DNA from: an uncultured Thermomonas sp.
Lineage (GTDB): Bacteria > Pseudomonadota > Gammaproteobacteria > Xanthomonadales > Xanthomonadaceae
NCBI GenBank assembly: GCA_946480065.1
Contig: CAMLJA010000052.1
Coordinates: forward strand, 1-10,044
Direction: 5' to 3'
DNA: 10,044 bases
The position numbers were made by a program, and so were the translations under genes. Shown here one piece after another: positions 1 to 8,211 of the stretch. The notes under the pieces are model-generated. The model was given only the letters and a program-made list of their open reading frames with translations. It was not told the origin of the DNA and did no database searches. The first letter of the stretch is position 1, and every line of letters starts with the position of its first letter.

Positions 1-480
1 CTGGTACAGGCGTTCGCCCACCTGGTAGAACTTCATGCCCTGGTGGGGGCCGCTGGCGATCACGGTGTCGTCGGCCACGCCGGCGCCGGCCTTCTGCGAG
101 GCGAACCAGGCGCCCACGTCGCGCATGTCCTGCGCGCTCAGCATGGAGGCGAACGGCACCATGATCGCGGCCATCCCGCTGGTGCGCTGGCCGGTCTTGA
201 ACAGCTGCAGCTGGTGGGCGACGTAGCGCTCCGGCATCCCGGCCAGGCGCGGGTACTGCGGGTCGGTGGGGTTGCCGTCCAGGCCGTGGCAGGCGGCGCA
301 GGCGCCGGCCTTGGTCTGCCCGGCCTTGGGGTCGCCCCAGGTGGCGGGCTTGTCGTCCAGCGGCGCGGCCTGCACCGGCGCGTTGTCCGGTACCGCCACC
401 GGGGTGCTCTGGGCGTAGGCGACCGCCGCCACCGCGAGGCAGGCGAGACCGGCAAGACCATGGACGCGGGCAAGGCGCAT
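1..480 (-). CDS. Cytochrome c4 family protein precursor (3' end cut by window edge)
   Basis: Periplasmic c-type cytochrome that carries electrons toward terminal oxidases; c4 proteins normally hold two heme domains. The frame starts at the ATG complementary to 478-480 and stays open for 160 codons to the window edge. Residues 1-23 look like a Sec signal peptide: basic MRLARVHG start, Ala/Leu/Val core, likely cleavage after AYA (21-23). A polar Pro/Ala linker follows, then the first heme site CAACHG at 61-66 with H65 as axial ligand. Downstream lie the c4-like stretch YPRLAGMPERYVAHQL (76-91) and M107 in IMVPFA, a candidate axial methionine. The second CxxCH would lie beyond the edge, so the diheme assignment is inferred. 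GGAG at 488-491 lies 7 bases before the start and supports it. The gene diverges from engB and has its own promoter in the gap. Confidence 0.88.
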   Translation of the reverse strand, partial: MRLARVHGLAGLACLAVAAVAYAQSTPVAVPDNAPVQAAPLDDKPATWGDPKAGQTKAGACAACHGLDGNPTDPQYPRLAGMPERYVAHQLQLFKTGQRTSGMAAIMVPFASMLSAQDMRDVGAWFASQKAGAGVADDTVIASGPHQGMKFYQVGERLYQ

Positions 481-533
481 GCAACGACTCCAGAGATAGG
501 GGTGCGGCCGGAACCCGGGCCGCGCGACCGCGA

Positions 534-562
534 ATTATCGTCGCGGCGCCGGGGGCGGTCAA
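534..562 (-). promoter_or_regulatory. Sigma-70 type promoter for the cytochrome c4 gene
   Basis: On the minus strand TTGACC (557-562) is followed after exactly 17 bases by GATAAT (534-539). Each box matches the sigma-70 consensus at five of six positions. Transcription would begin near 527 and give a leader of roughly 47 bases carrying the GGAG ribosome site. The A+T-rich -10 box stands out in this very GC-rich background. Assigned from sequence only. Confidence 0.6.
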
Positions 563-568
563 ACCGCC
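554..568. repeat. Short inverted repeat over the -35 box (possible operator)
   Basis: GGCGGT (554-559) and ACCGCC (563-568) are perfect inverted copies around CAA. The -35 box of the cytochrome promoter lies inside this repeat. That position would suit a repressor or a shared regulatory site for the divergent cytochrome and engB genes, but a 6-bp GC stem may also arise by chance here. No transcription factor could be named. Confidence 0.3.
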
Positions 569-582
569 GGGCGTGCGATCCT

Positions 583-1227
583 ATGCCGATGGCCGCCCCC
601 AACCCCTTCGCCCGCGCCGGCTACCTGCTGGCCGCGCACACGCCCCGCCAGCTGCCGCCCGACGGCGGCTTCGAGGTCGCCTTCGCCGGCCGCTCCAACG
701 CCGGCAAGTCCTCGGCGCTCAACGCGCTGTGCCAGCAGAACGCGCTGGCGCGGGTCTCCAAGACCCCCGGCCGCACCCAGCAGCTGGTGTTCTTCGGCAT
801 CCCGCCGTACGAGGACAAGTACCTGGTCGACCTGCCCGGCTACGGCTACGCCAAGGTCCCGCACGACCTGCAGGCGCACTGGCAGGCCTTCCTGGACACC
901 TACTTCGCCAGCCGGTCCGCGCTGAAGGGGCTGGTGGTGGTGATGGACATCCGCCACCCGCTGAAGGACTACGACCGCCAGATGCTGGGCTACGCGGCCG
1001 AGCGCGGGCTGCCCGCGCACGCGATCCTGACCAAGGCCGACAAGCTGGGCCGCGGCGCCGCGGGCAACACCCTGCAGGCGGTGCGGATGGAGCTGTCGCG
1101 CGCGTTCGGCGACAGCGTCAGCGTGCAGACCTTCTCCGGCGAGACCCGGCAGGGCGTGGAGGAACTGCGCGCCGTGGTGGCGCGCTGGCTGGAGATCGGC
1201 GGGCCGCCGCGGCCGCGCGCCGACTAG
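583..1227 (+). CDS. engB: EngB/YihA/YsxC ribosome-biogenesis GTP-binding protein
   Basis: Essential TRAFAC-class GTPase that takes part in assembly of the large ribosomal subunit in the cytoplasm. All GTP-binding motifs are visible in the 214 residues: G1 P-loop GRSNAGKS at 36-43, G2 threonines in KTPGRTQ at 59-65, G3 DLPG at 82-85 within DLPGYGYAKVP, G4 TKAD at 149-152, and G5 FSG at 183-185. The length is usual for the family. The frame stays open far upstream, but that part is antisense to the cytochrome gene, so the protein starts at ATG 583 or ATG 589. No strong ribosome site precedes either start; 583 is used here and 589 is about as likely. Upstream is a divergent cytochrome c4 gene; gshA follows on the same strand after about 90 bases and appears to have its own promoter. 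Confidence 0.95.
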   Translation: MPMAAPNPFARAGYLLAAHTPRQLPPDGGFEVAFAGRSNAGKSSALNALCQQNALARVSKTPGRTQQLVFFGIPPYEDKYLVDLPGYGYAKVPHDLQAHWQAFLDTYFASRSALKGLVVVMDIRHPLKDYDRQMLGYAAERGLPAHAILTKADKLGRGAAGNTLQAVRMELSRAFGDSVSVQTFSGETRQGVEELRAVVARWLEIGGPPRPRAD

Positions 1228-1245
1228 CCCCGCCACCGGAACGCT

Positions 1246-1273
1246 GCGGGCGCCGCCGCGCGCTGTCGCCCGC
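1246..1273 (+). terminator. Possible engB 3' hairpin without U-tract
   Basis: GCGGGCG (1246-1252) pairs perfectly with CGCCCGC (1267-1273) around a 14-base loop, 18 bases after the engB stop codon. No T-run follows, so it is not a classic intrinsic terminator. It may attenuate transcription or protect the 3' end, or be a chance product of GC richness. Confidence 0.25.
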
Positions 1274-1282
1274 CGCCGGCCC

Positions 1283-1293
1283 CGGCTATCCTG
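1283..1293 (+). promoter_or_regulatory. -10 type promoter element of gshA
   Basis: CGGCTATCCTG contains the -10 hexamer TATCCT (1287-1292). Nearly the same 11 bases occur before ppc and before the 114-residue gene. Transcription would start near 1299-1300, leaving a leader of about 18 bases to ATG 1318. No convincing -35 box is visible at 16-18 bases upstream. Confidence 0.45.
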
Positions 1294-1317
1294 CCGCACC
1301 CCTCGCGGATGCCCGCC

Positions 1318-2682
1318 ATGTCCGGACCCAGCGCCGCCAGTGACACGCCGATCGCCGACCGCAGCCAGCTGGTCGAGGTGCTGGCGTCGGGCGAGAAGCC
1401 GCCGGCGGACTGGCGCATCGGCACCGAACACGAGAAGTTCGGGTTCCGCCTGGACGACCTGCGCCCGCCGCCCTTCGACGGCGCGCGCGGCATCGAGGCC
1501 CTGCTCAAGGGCCTGGTCCGCTTCGGCTGGACGCCCTACGAGGAGGACGGCCGGGTGATCGCGCTGGCGCGCGATGGCGCCTCGGTGACGCTGGAGCCGG
1601 CCGGGCAGCTGGAGCTGTCCGGGGCACCGCTGGAGACGATCCACCAGACCTGCCAGGAGGTCGGCAGCCACCTGCGCGAGGTCCGCGAGGTCGCCGACGA
1701 ACTGCAGCTGGGCTTCCTGGGCATGGGCTTCCAGCCCAAGTGGCGGCGCGACGAGATGCCGTGGATGCCCAAGGGCCGCTACCAGATCATGAAGTCGTAC
1801 ATGCCCAGGGTCGGCAACCTCGGCCTGGACATGATGACCCGCACCTGCACGGTCCAGGTCAACCTGGACTACGCCAGCGAAGCGGACATGGTGAAGAAGT
1901 TCCGGGTGTCGCTGGCGCTGCAGCCGGTCGCCACCGCGCTGTTCGCCGACTCGCCGTTCACGGAAGGGCGGCCGAACGACTACCTCAGCTACCGCTCGCA
2001 CATCTGGACCGACACCGATCCCGACCGCACCGGCATGCTGGACTTCGTGTTCGAGGACGGCTTCGGCTACGAGCGCTACGTGGACTACCTGCTCGACGTG
2101 CCGATGTACTTCAGCCACCGCGACGGCCGCTACATCGACGCCAGCGGCAAGTCGTTCCGCAAGTTCCTCAAGGGCGAACTGGACGTGCTTCCGGGCGCGC
2201 TGCCCACCCTGCGCGACTGGAACGACCACATGACCACCGCGTTCCCGGAAGTGCGGCTGAAGAAGTTCCTGGAGATGCGCGGCGCCGACAGCGGCCCGTG
2301 GAACCGGATCTGCGCGCTGCCGGCGTTCTGGGTGGGCCTGCTGTACGACGACGCCGCGCTCGACGCGGCCTGGGACCTGGTCCGCGACTTCAGCCTGGCC
2401 GAGCGCAACGCGCTGCGCGACGGCGTGCCGGCCCGCGGGCTGCACGTGCCGTTCCGCGGCGGCACCCTGCTGGACCTGGCGCGCGAGGCGCTGAAGATCG
2501 CGCACGCGGGCCTGCGCCGGCGCGCCCGCGCGGATGCCTGCGGAGTGGACGAGAGCGGCTTCATCGACACCCTGCTGGAGATCGCCGAGGCCGGGCAGAC
2601 CCCGGCCGAGCGCAAGCTGGAGCTGTTCCGCGGCCCGTGGCAGGGCAGCGTGGACCCGCTGTTCCGGGAATTCGCGTACTGA
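1318..2682 (+). CDS. gshA: Glutamate-cysteine ligase, plant/alphaproteobacterial type (GCS2)
   Basis: Cytosolic ATP-dependent ligase that joins glutamate to cysteine, the first and usually limiting step of glutathione synthesis. It belongs to the plant-type GCS2 family, unlike E. coli GshA. Counting from ATG 1318 (454 residues), visible family signatures are GTEHEKFGF at 35-43 (metal-binding E37 and E39), TLEPAGQLELSGAP at 91-104, KWRRDEMPWMPKGRY at 141-155, and TRTCTVQVNLDY around C177. It ends DPLFREFAY, as usual in this family. ATG 1309 in the same frame is an alternative start; 1318 is preferred because GGA lies 8 bases before it and conserved sequence begins only later. Regulatory disulfides known from plant enzymes cannot be judged from these few cysteines. 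Its product feeds the glutathione-dependent formaldehyde pathway encoded about 3 kb downstream. Confidence 0.95.
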   Translation: MSGPSAASDTPIADRSQLVEVLASGEKPPADWRIGTEHEKFGFRLDDLRPPPFDGARGIEALLKGLVRFGWTPYEEDGRVIALARDGASVTLEPAGQLELSGAPLETIHQTCQEVGSHLREVREVADELQLGFLGMGFQPKWRRDEMPWMPKGRYQIMKSYMPRVGNLGLDMMTRTCTVQVNLDYASEADMVKKFRVSLALQPVATALFADSPFTEGRPNDYLSYRSHIWTDTDPDRTGMLDFVFEDGFGYERYVDYLLDVPMYFSHRDGRYIDASGKSFRKFLKGELDVLPGALPTLRDWNDHMTTAFPEVRLKKFLEMRGADSGPWNRICALPAFWVGLLYDDAALDAAWDLVRDFSLAERNALRDGVPARGLHVPFRGGTLLDLAREALKIAHAGLRRRARADACGVDESGFIDTLLEIAEAGQTPAERKLELFRGPWQGSVDPLFREFAY

Positions 2683-2697
2683 GGCGCGCCGCGCGCC
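2683..2697 (+). terminator. GC hairpin directly after the gshA stop
   Basis: GGCGCG (2683-2688) and CGCGCC (2692-2697) form a perfect 6-bp stem with loop CCG, starting on the base after the gshA stop codon. There is no T-tract. It could act as a weak terminator or as a 3'-end stabiliser; function is inferred from position only. Confidence 0.3.
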
Positions 2698-2701
2698 GCC
2701 A

Positions 2702-2714
2702 CGCGGGCGCAACG
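2702..2714 (+). repeat. 13-base direct repeat, copy 1 (upstream of ppc)
   Basis: CGCGGGCGCAACG occurs here and again at 5466-5478 after ppc, so the two identical copies flank that gene, each inside an intergenic gap. The match does not extend by a base on either side. A regulatory role is possible but unproven. Confidence 0.35.
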
Positions 2715-2720
2715 GAAAAC

Positions 2721-2731
2721 CGGCTAGCCTG
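2721..2731 (+). promoter_or_regulatory. -10 type promoter element of ppc, probably giving a leaderless mRNA
   Basis: CGGCTAGCCTG includes the hexamer TAGCCT (2725-2730). Only 7 bases separate the hexamer from the ppc ATG at 2738, so transcription should start at or next to the A of the start codon. No Shine-Dalgarno sequence at a workable distance is present; the GGGG at 2733-2736 is one base from the ATG. No clear -35 box is seen. Confidence 0.45.
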
Positions 2732-2737
2732 CGGGGC

Positions 2738-5452
2738 ATGACCGACGGCCTCCACGAACCGCTGCGCGACGCGCTCGACTTCTCCGCAACCGACGCCCTG
2801 CTGCGCGAGGACGTGCGCACGCTGGGGGCGCTGGTCGGCGAGATCCTGGCCGAACAGTGCGGGCCGGCCTTCCTCGGCGAGGTGGAAACCCTGCGCCGGC
2901 TGGCGATCCGCCGCCGCGAGCAGGACGAGCCGGTGGACGCGCTGGCGGCGCGGCTGGCCGGCGTGCCGCAGGACCAGGCCGCGCAGCTGGTGCGCGCGTT
3001 CTCGGCCTACTTCGGCGCGGTGAACCTGGCCGAGCGCGTGCACCGCATCCGCCGCCGCCGCGACTACCAGCGCGCCGGCGACCGCCCGCAGCCGGGCGGG
3101 CTGGACGCGGTGCTGATGGCGCTGCGCGACCAGGGGGTGGAGGCGGGGGAGCTGCGCGCGCTGCTGGCGCGGCTGCGGATCGAGCCGGTGTTCACCGCCC
3201 ACCCCACCGAGGCGGTGCGGCGGCTGCTGCTGGAGAAGGAGCGCGAGGTGGTGCGCCGGCTGGTGGCCGACATCGACCGCCAGCTCACGCCGGCCGAGCG
3301 CGCCAGCGGGCTGGAGCGGATCCGCTTCGCGCTGGCCTCGGCCTGGCAGACCTCGGACGCGCCGCCGGCCAAGCCCAGCGTGGACGACGAGCGCGAGCAC
3401 GTCGGCTTCTACCTCGGCGAGGTGCTGTACCGCGTGCTGCCGGTGTTCTTCGAAACCTTCGAGGCCGCGACCGCGCGCGCCTACGGCCAGGCCCTGCCGC
3501 TGCCGCCGGTGCTGCGCTTCGGCACCTGGGTCGGCGGCGACATGGACGGCAACCCCAACATCGGCGCCGCCACCGTGCTGGCCGCGCTGGAGGCGCAGCG
3601 CGCGCAGGTGCTGGGCCTGTACCGCGACGACCTGCGCCGGCTGGCGGCGCTGCTCACCCAGAGCCGCGACCGCGTGGGCGTGGACGCCGACGTGGACGCG
3701 CGCATCACGCGGGCGCGGGCGCTGCTGGGCGACGCCGCGGCCGTCGATGCGCGGCATGCCGACATGCCCTACCGGCAGCTGCTGGAGGCGATGCGGCTGC
3801 GCGCCACCGCGGCCAACGACGCCGCGCGCGCGTACGCCGGGCCGGGCGAACTGTTGGAGGACCTGGAGGCCATCGACGCCAGCCTGGCCGGCCACCGCGG
3901 CGAGCATGCCGGCCGCTTCGCGGTGCGGCGGCTGGCGCGGCGGGTGCAGTGCTTCGGCTTCCACCTGGCCACCCTGGACCTGCGCCAGGACTCGGCGGTC
4001 CACGATGCCGCGCTGGCGGCGCTGCTGGAAGATCCGGACTGGGCCGCACGCGAGGTGCCGGCGCGGGTCGCGCGCCTGCACGCGCTGCTGGACGGCGGGG
4101 CCGCGCCCGCGCCCGGCGCGGCGGAGGCGGCCGCCACCCTGGACGCCTTCGCCTCGGTGGTGGAGGCGCGCCGGCGCTTCGGCCCGGAGGCGATCGGCCT
4201 GTACATCATCAGCATGAGCCGCAGCGCCGCCGACGCGCTGGCGGTGCTGGCGCTGGCGCGGCTGGCCGGGTGCGCGGACGCCGACGGCGCGGTGCCGCTG
4301 GACGTGTCGCCGCTGTTCGAGACCGTGGACGACCTGCAGGCGGCGCCGCGGGTGATGCGCGAACTGTTCGACGACCCCGCCTACCGCGCGCACCTGGCGC
4401 GCCGCGGCGGGCGCCAGGTGGTGATGCTGGGCTATTCGGACAGCGCCAAGGACGGCGGCCTGCTGGCCTCGCGCTGGGCGCTGCAGCGGACCCAGGTGGA
4501 ACTGGTGGCGCTGGCGCGCGAGGCCGGCGTGCGCATCGATTTCTTCCACGGCCGCGGCGGTTCGGTGAGCCGCGGCGGCGGCAAGACCGAGCGCGCGGTG
4601 GTCGCGGCGCCGCGCGGCTCGGTGGACGGCACCCTGCGGGTGACCGAGCAGGGCGAGGTGATCCACCGCAAGTACGGCATCCGCGCGCTGGCGCTGCGCA
4701 ACCTGGAGCAGATGACCGGCGCGGTGCTGCGCGCCTCGCTGCGGCCGCGGCCGCCGGAGCCGCGCGAGGACGCGTGGCGCGCGATCGCGGCCGGCCTTGC
4801 CGACGCCTCGCGCGCCCACTACCGCGCGCTGGTGCACGCGGATCCGCGCTTCCCGGACTACTTCCGCGCCGCCACCCCGATCGACGTGATCGAACGCCTG
4901 CGCATCGGCTCGCGGCCGTCGCGCCGGCGCGACGGCGGCATCGCCAACCTGCGCGCGATCCCGTGGGTGTTCGCGTGGGCGCAGAACCGCTCGGGGCTGA
5001 CCGGCTGGTACGGCGTGGGCACCGCGCTGGCGCAGGGGATCGAGCGCCACGGTCGCGAGGCGATGGCGGCGATGGCGCGCGACTGGCCGTTCTTCGCGGC
5101 GATGGTGGACGACGTGGAGATGCTGCTGGCGAAGTCCGACATGGCGATCTTCGAGCGCTACTCGCGGCTGGCCGGCCCGCTGCACGACGCGTTCCATCCC
5201 GGCATCGCCGCCGAATTCGCGCGCACCCGCGACGCCATCCTGGCGCTCAAGGGCCGCGACGTGCTGCTGGCCGACGACTACCGCCTGCGGCTGTCGATCC
5301 GCCTGCGCAATCCGTACGTGGATCCGATCAGCCTGCTGCAGGTGAGCCTGCTGCGGCGCTGGCGCGAGGGCGATCGCGCCGACGAGGCGCTGCTGCGGGC
5401 GCTGGTGACCACGGTCAACGGCATCGCCGCCGGGATCCAGAACACCGGCTGA
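2738..5452 (+). CDS. ppc: Phosphoenolpyruvate carboxylase
   Basis: Cytosolic enzyme that carboxylates PEP with bicarbonate to oxaloacetate, refilling the TCA cycle. The 904 residues show FTAHPTEA at 152-159 with catalytic H155, VGGDMDGNPN at 265-274, GYSDSAKDGG at 565-574 with K571, and the glycine loop FHGRGGSVSRGGG at 603-615 with H604 and R606. The protein ends in QNTG as the family does. Residues matching the E. coli aspartate-inhibition site are present: R612, K799, R857 and N902 (E. coli R587, K773, R832, N881). Feedback inhibition by aspartate is therefore likely. One difference from the common GGDRDGNP motif is Met at 269. The start at ATG 2738 lies just after a -10 element and lacks a ribosome site. 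The frame is open further upstream but only across gshA. It lies between gshA and frmA on the same strand. Confidence 0.97.
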   Translation: MTDGLHEPLRDALDFSATDALLREDVRTLGALVGEILAEQCGPAFLGEVETLRRLAIRRREQDEPVDALAARLAGVPQDQAAQLVRAFSAYFGAVNLAERVHRIRRRRDYQRAGDRPQPGGLDAVLMALRDQGVEAGELRALLARLRIEPVFTAHPTEAVRRLLLEKEREVVRRLVADIDRQLTPAERASGLERIRFALASAWQTSDAPPAKPSVDDEREHVGFYLGEVLYRVLPVFFETFEAATARAYGQALPLPPVLRFGTWVGGDMDGNPNIGAATVLAALEAQRAQVLGLYRDDLRRLAALLTQSRDRVGVDADVDARITRARALLGDAAAVDARHADMPYRQLLEAMRLRATAANDAARAYAGPGELLEDLEAIDASLAGHRGEHAGRFAVRRLARRVQCFGFHLATLDLRQDSAVHDAALAALLEDPDWAAREVPARVARLHALLDGGAAPAPGAAEAAATLDAFASVVEARRRFGPEAIGLYIISMSRSAADALAVLALARLAGCADADGAVPLDVSPLFETVDDLQAAPRVMRELFDDPAYRAHLARRGGRQVVMLGYSDSAKDGGLLASRWALQRTQVELVALAREAGVRIDFFHGRGGSVSRGGGKTERAVVAAPRGSVDGTLRVTEQGEVIHRKYGIRALALRNLEQMTGAVLRASLRPRPPEPREDAWRAIAAGLADASRAHYRALVHADPRFPDYFRAATPIDVIERLRIGSRPSRRRDGGIANLRAIPWVFAWAQNRSGLTGWYGVGTALAQGIERHGREAMAAMARDWPFFAAMVDDVEMLLAKSDMAIFERYSRLAGPLHDAFHPGIAAEFARTRDAILALKGRDVLLADDYRLRLSIRLRNPYVDPISLLQVSLLRRWREGDRADEALLRALVTTVNGIAAGIQNTG

Positions 5453-5465
5453 GGCCGCGCGGCGC

Positions 5466-5478
5466 CGCGGGCGCAACG
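5466..5478 (+). repeat. 13-base direct repeat, copy 2 (downstream of ppc)
   Basis: Identical to the copy at 2702-2714 (CGCGGGCGCAACG). It lies between ppc and frmA, about 43 bases before the frmA -10 element, and overlaps the palindrome at 5475-5485. Confidence 0.35.
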
Positions 5479-5485
5479 CCGCGTT
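5475..5485. repeat. Small palindrome upstream of frmA (possible operator)
   Basis: AACGC-C-GCGTT is a perfect 5-bp inverted repeat around one base. It is centred about 43 bases before the frmA -10 hexamer, a position where activators often bind. No regulator gene lies nearby in the window and the motif matches nothing I can name. Confidence 0.25.
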
Positions 5486-5520
5486 CCGGGCCCGCGCGGC
5501 CGGCGGCGGCGGGCCGGACC

Positions 5521-6665
<1,145 letters not shown>

Positions 6666-6666
<1 letters not shown>

Positions 6667-7496
6667 TGGAACGCCTTGAACACCACGCCTGCTTCGGCGG
6701 CTGGCAGGACGTGTACCGGCACCGCTCGGCGGTGCTGGATTGCGACATGGCCTTCGCGATCTACCTGCCGCCGCAGGCGCAGGACGGCCCGGTGCCGGTG
6801 CTGTACTGGCTGTCGGGCCTGACCTGCAGCGAGCAGAACTTCATCACCAAGGCCGGCGCGCAGCGCTACGCGGCGGAGCACGGCATCGCCATCGTCTGCC
6901 CGGACACCAGCCCGCGCGGCGACGGCGTGGCGGACGCCGACGGTTACGACCTCGGCAAGGGCGCGGGCTTCTACGTCAACGCGACCCAGGCGCCGTTGGC
7001 CGCGCACTACCGCATGTTCGACTACGTGGCGGACGAATTGCCGGCACTGGTCGAGGCGCATTTCCCGGTCACTGGTGCGCGCGCCATCAGCGGGCATTCG
7101 ATGGGCGGCCACGGCGCGCTGGTGGTGGCGCTGTCGAAGCCGGGACGCTACCAGAGCGTGTCGGCGTTCTCGCCGATCGTCGCGCCCACGCAGGTGCCGT
7201 GGGGGCAGAAGGCGTTCGCCGCATACCTGGGCGACGACCGCGCGGAGTGGACAGAGTACGACGCCAGTGAATTGATCAGGACGGCAGCGGAACGGCTGCC
7301 GGTGCTGGTCGACCAGGGCGAGGCCGACGAATTCCTGGACGCCCAGCTGAAGCCGTGGTTGCTGAAGCAGGCCGCCGACGCCGCCGGCTATCCGCTCACC
7401 CTGCGCCTGCAGCCGGGCTACGACCACAGCTACTACTTCATCGCCAGCTTCATCGGCGACCACCTCGCCCACCACGCGGCGGCGCTGCGCGCCTGA
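6666..7496 (+). CDS. fghA: S-formylglutathione hydrolase
   Basis: Cytosolic alpha/beta-hydrolase of the esterase D family. It splits S-formylglutathione into formate and glutathione and so completes formaldehyde detoxification. The 276 residues include [11 protein letters not shown], where family members keep this cysteine, and the nucleophile elbow GHSMGGHG with S145. The probable acid is D221 in [10 protein letters not shown] (216-225) and the base is H254 in GYDHSYYFI. Length and order agree with bacterial FrmB/FghA. Its ATG shares the A of the frmA stop codon TGA, and no independent ribosome site stands out, so the two genes are almost surely translated together. It converges on the Dph6-like gene, with 9 bases between the stop codons. 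Confidence 0.96.
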
Positions 7497-7511
7497 GCGG
7501 CGCGCTCAGGC
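7491..7511. terminator. Bidirectional hairpin containing both stop codons of the convergent pair
   Basis: GCCTGAGCG (7491-7499) and CGCTCAGGC (7503-7511) form a perfect 9-bp stem with loop GCG. The fghA stop TGA (7494-7496) sits in the left arm and the Dph6-like stop (complement of 7506-7508) in the right arm. The symmetry would serve both directions of transcription. Neither side has a T-tract, so the strength as a terminator is uncertain. Confidence 0.5.
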
Positions 7512-8177
7512 CAGCGTGAAGTCGGTGTAGGCGAAGCGCCCGTCGCGCAGCACGGTCTCGCCGCGCCGCAGCGCCAGCGGCGCCGCGAACATCGGGCCCG
7601 CCGACACGCAGGTGTGGAATTCGCCGCGCTCGCCGCAAGGATCGGTGCCGGCCGGCAGCGCGTCCAGCAGCCCGGCGTCGAACCGGCGCCCCGCGAAGCC
7701 CGCGTCCAGTTGGGTGGTGTCCACGCAGCACAGGTCGGCGCGCAGGCCGCCGGCCACCATGTCGCGCGCCAGCCGCGCGGTGTCGCTGCCGAACAGCGGG
7801 AACAGCGGCGTCCAGCCCAGGTCGGCGCACAGGGTTTCCCGCCAGCTGCGGATGTCGGCCAAGAACAGGTCCCCAAATGCGATATGGGACAGGCCCGGCC
7901 AGCGCGCCCGCGCGCCCGCCAACGCCCCGGCGAAGCTGGCGACGTAGGCCGCGTTGTCGGCCGCCTGCGGGATCCAGGCCTCGATCACCGGCAGGCCGGC
8001 CGCCCCTGCCTGCGCGTGCAGGACCTCGCGGCGGATGCCCTGCATTGAGACGCGGTCGAAGCCCGCGGTCAGCGTGGTCAGCAGGCCGACCACGTCGACC
8101 TCGCCGCCCCGGCGCAGGGCGTGCAGCGCCCACGCGGCGTCCTTGCCGCCGCTCCAGGACAGCAGCGCGGGGATCAT
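7506..8177 (-). CDS. Dph6-related ATP pyrophosphatase (PP-loop ATPase of unknown substrate)
   Basis: The 223 residues look like the diphthine-ammonia ligase (Dph6, MJ0570) domain family of adenine nucleotide alpha-hydrolases, which activate a substrate carboxylate or carbonyl by adenylation. The PP-loop SGGKD is at 9-13. Also seen are FGDLFLADIRSWRE (101-114), TPLFPLFG (123-130) and the family motif CGERGEFHT (181-189), related to GENGEF in eukaryotic Dph6. Archaea and eukaryotes use Dph6 to finish diphthamide on elongation factor 2. Bacteria lack diphthamide, so the true substrate here is unknown and no gene name is given. The length matches single-domain members without the C-terminal RidA-like domains of eukaryotic Dph6. 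It lies 34 bases downstream of the 114-residue gene on the same strand, probably in one transcript. Confidence 0.85.
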   Translation of the reverse strand: MIPALLSWSGGKDAAWALHALRRGGEVDVVGLLTTLTAGFDRVSMQGIRREVLHAQAGAAGLPVIEAWIPQAADNAAYVASFAGALAGARARWPGLSHIAFGDLFLADIRSWRETLCADLGWTPLFPLFGSDTARLARDMVAGGLRADLCCVDTTQLDAGFAGRRFDAGLLDALPAGTDPCGERGEFHTCVSAGPMFAAPLALRRGETVLRDGRFAYTDFTLA

Positions 8178-8211
8178 CGGGTCTCGGGATGTCGCGGGCT
8201 GGCGCGCGCGG

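Larger units (their letters stand above)
5453..5501 (+). terminator. Long inverted repeat after ppc
   Basis: GGCCGCGCGG (5453-5462) begins on the base after the ppc stop and has a perfect 10-base inverted copy CCGCGCGGCC at 5492-5501, with 29 bases between. No T-run follows. It is the best candidate for a ppc 3' structure, and it separates ppc from the frmA promoter. The intervening loop holds the 13-base repeat copy and a smaller palindrome. Confidence 0.35.

Noticed and set aside
43..582. 180-codon upstream extension of the engB frame
   Set aside because: It is antisense to the cytochrome c4 gene and its promoter, and EngB proteins are about 200 residues.
559..2820. 753-codon open frame on the minus strand opposite engB and gshA
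   Set aside because: It runs across two well-identified genes and their gap, with low-complexity composition and no domain. Antisense artefact of high GC.
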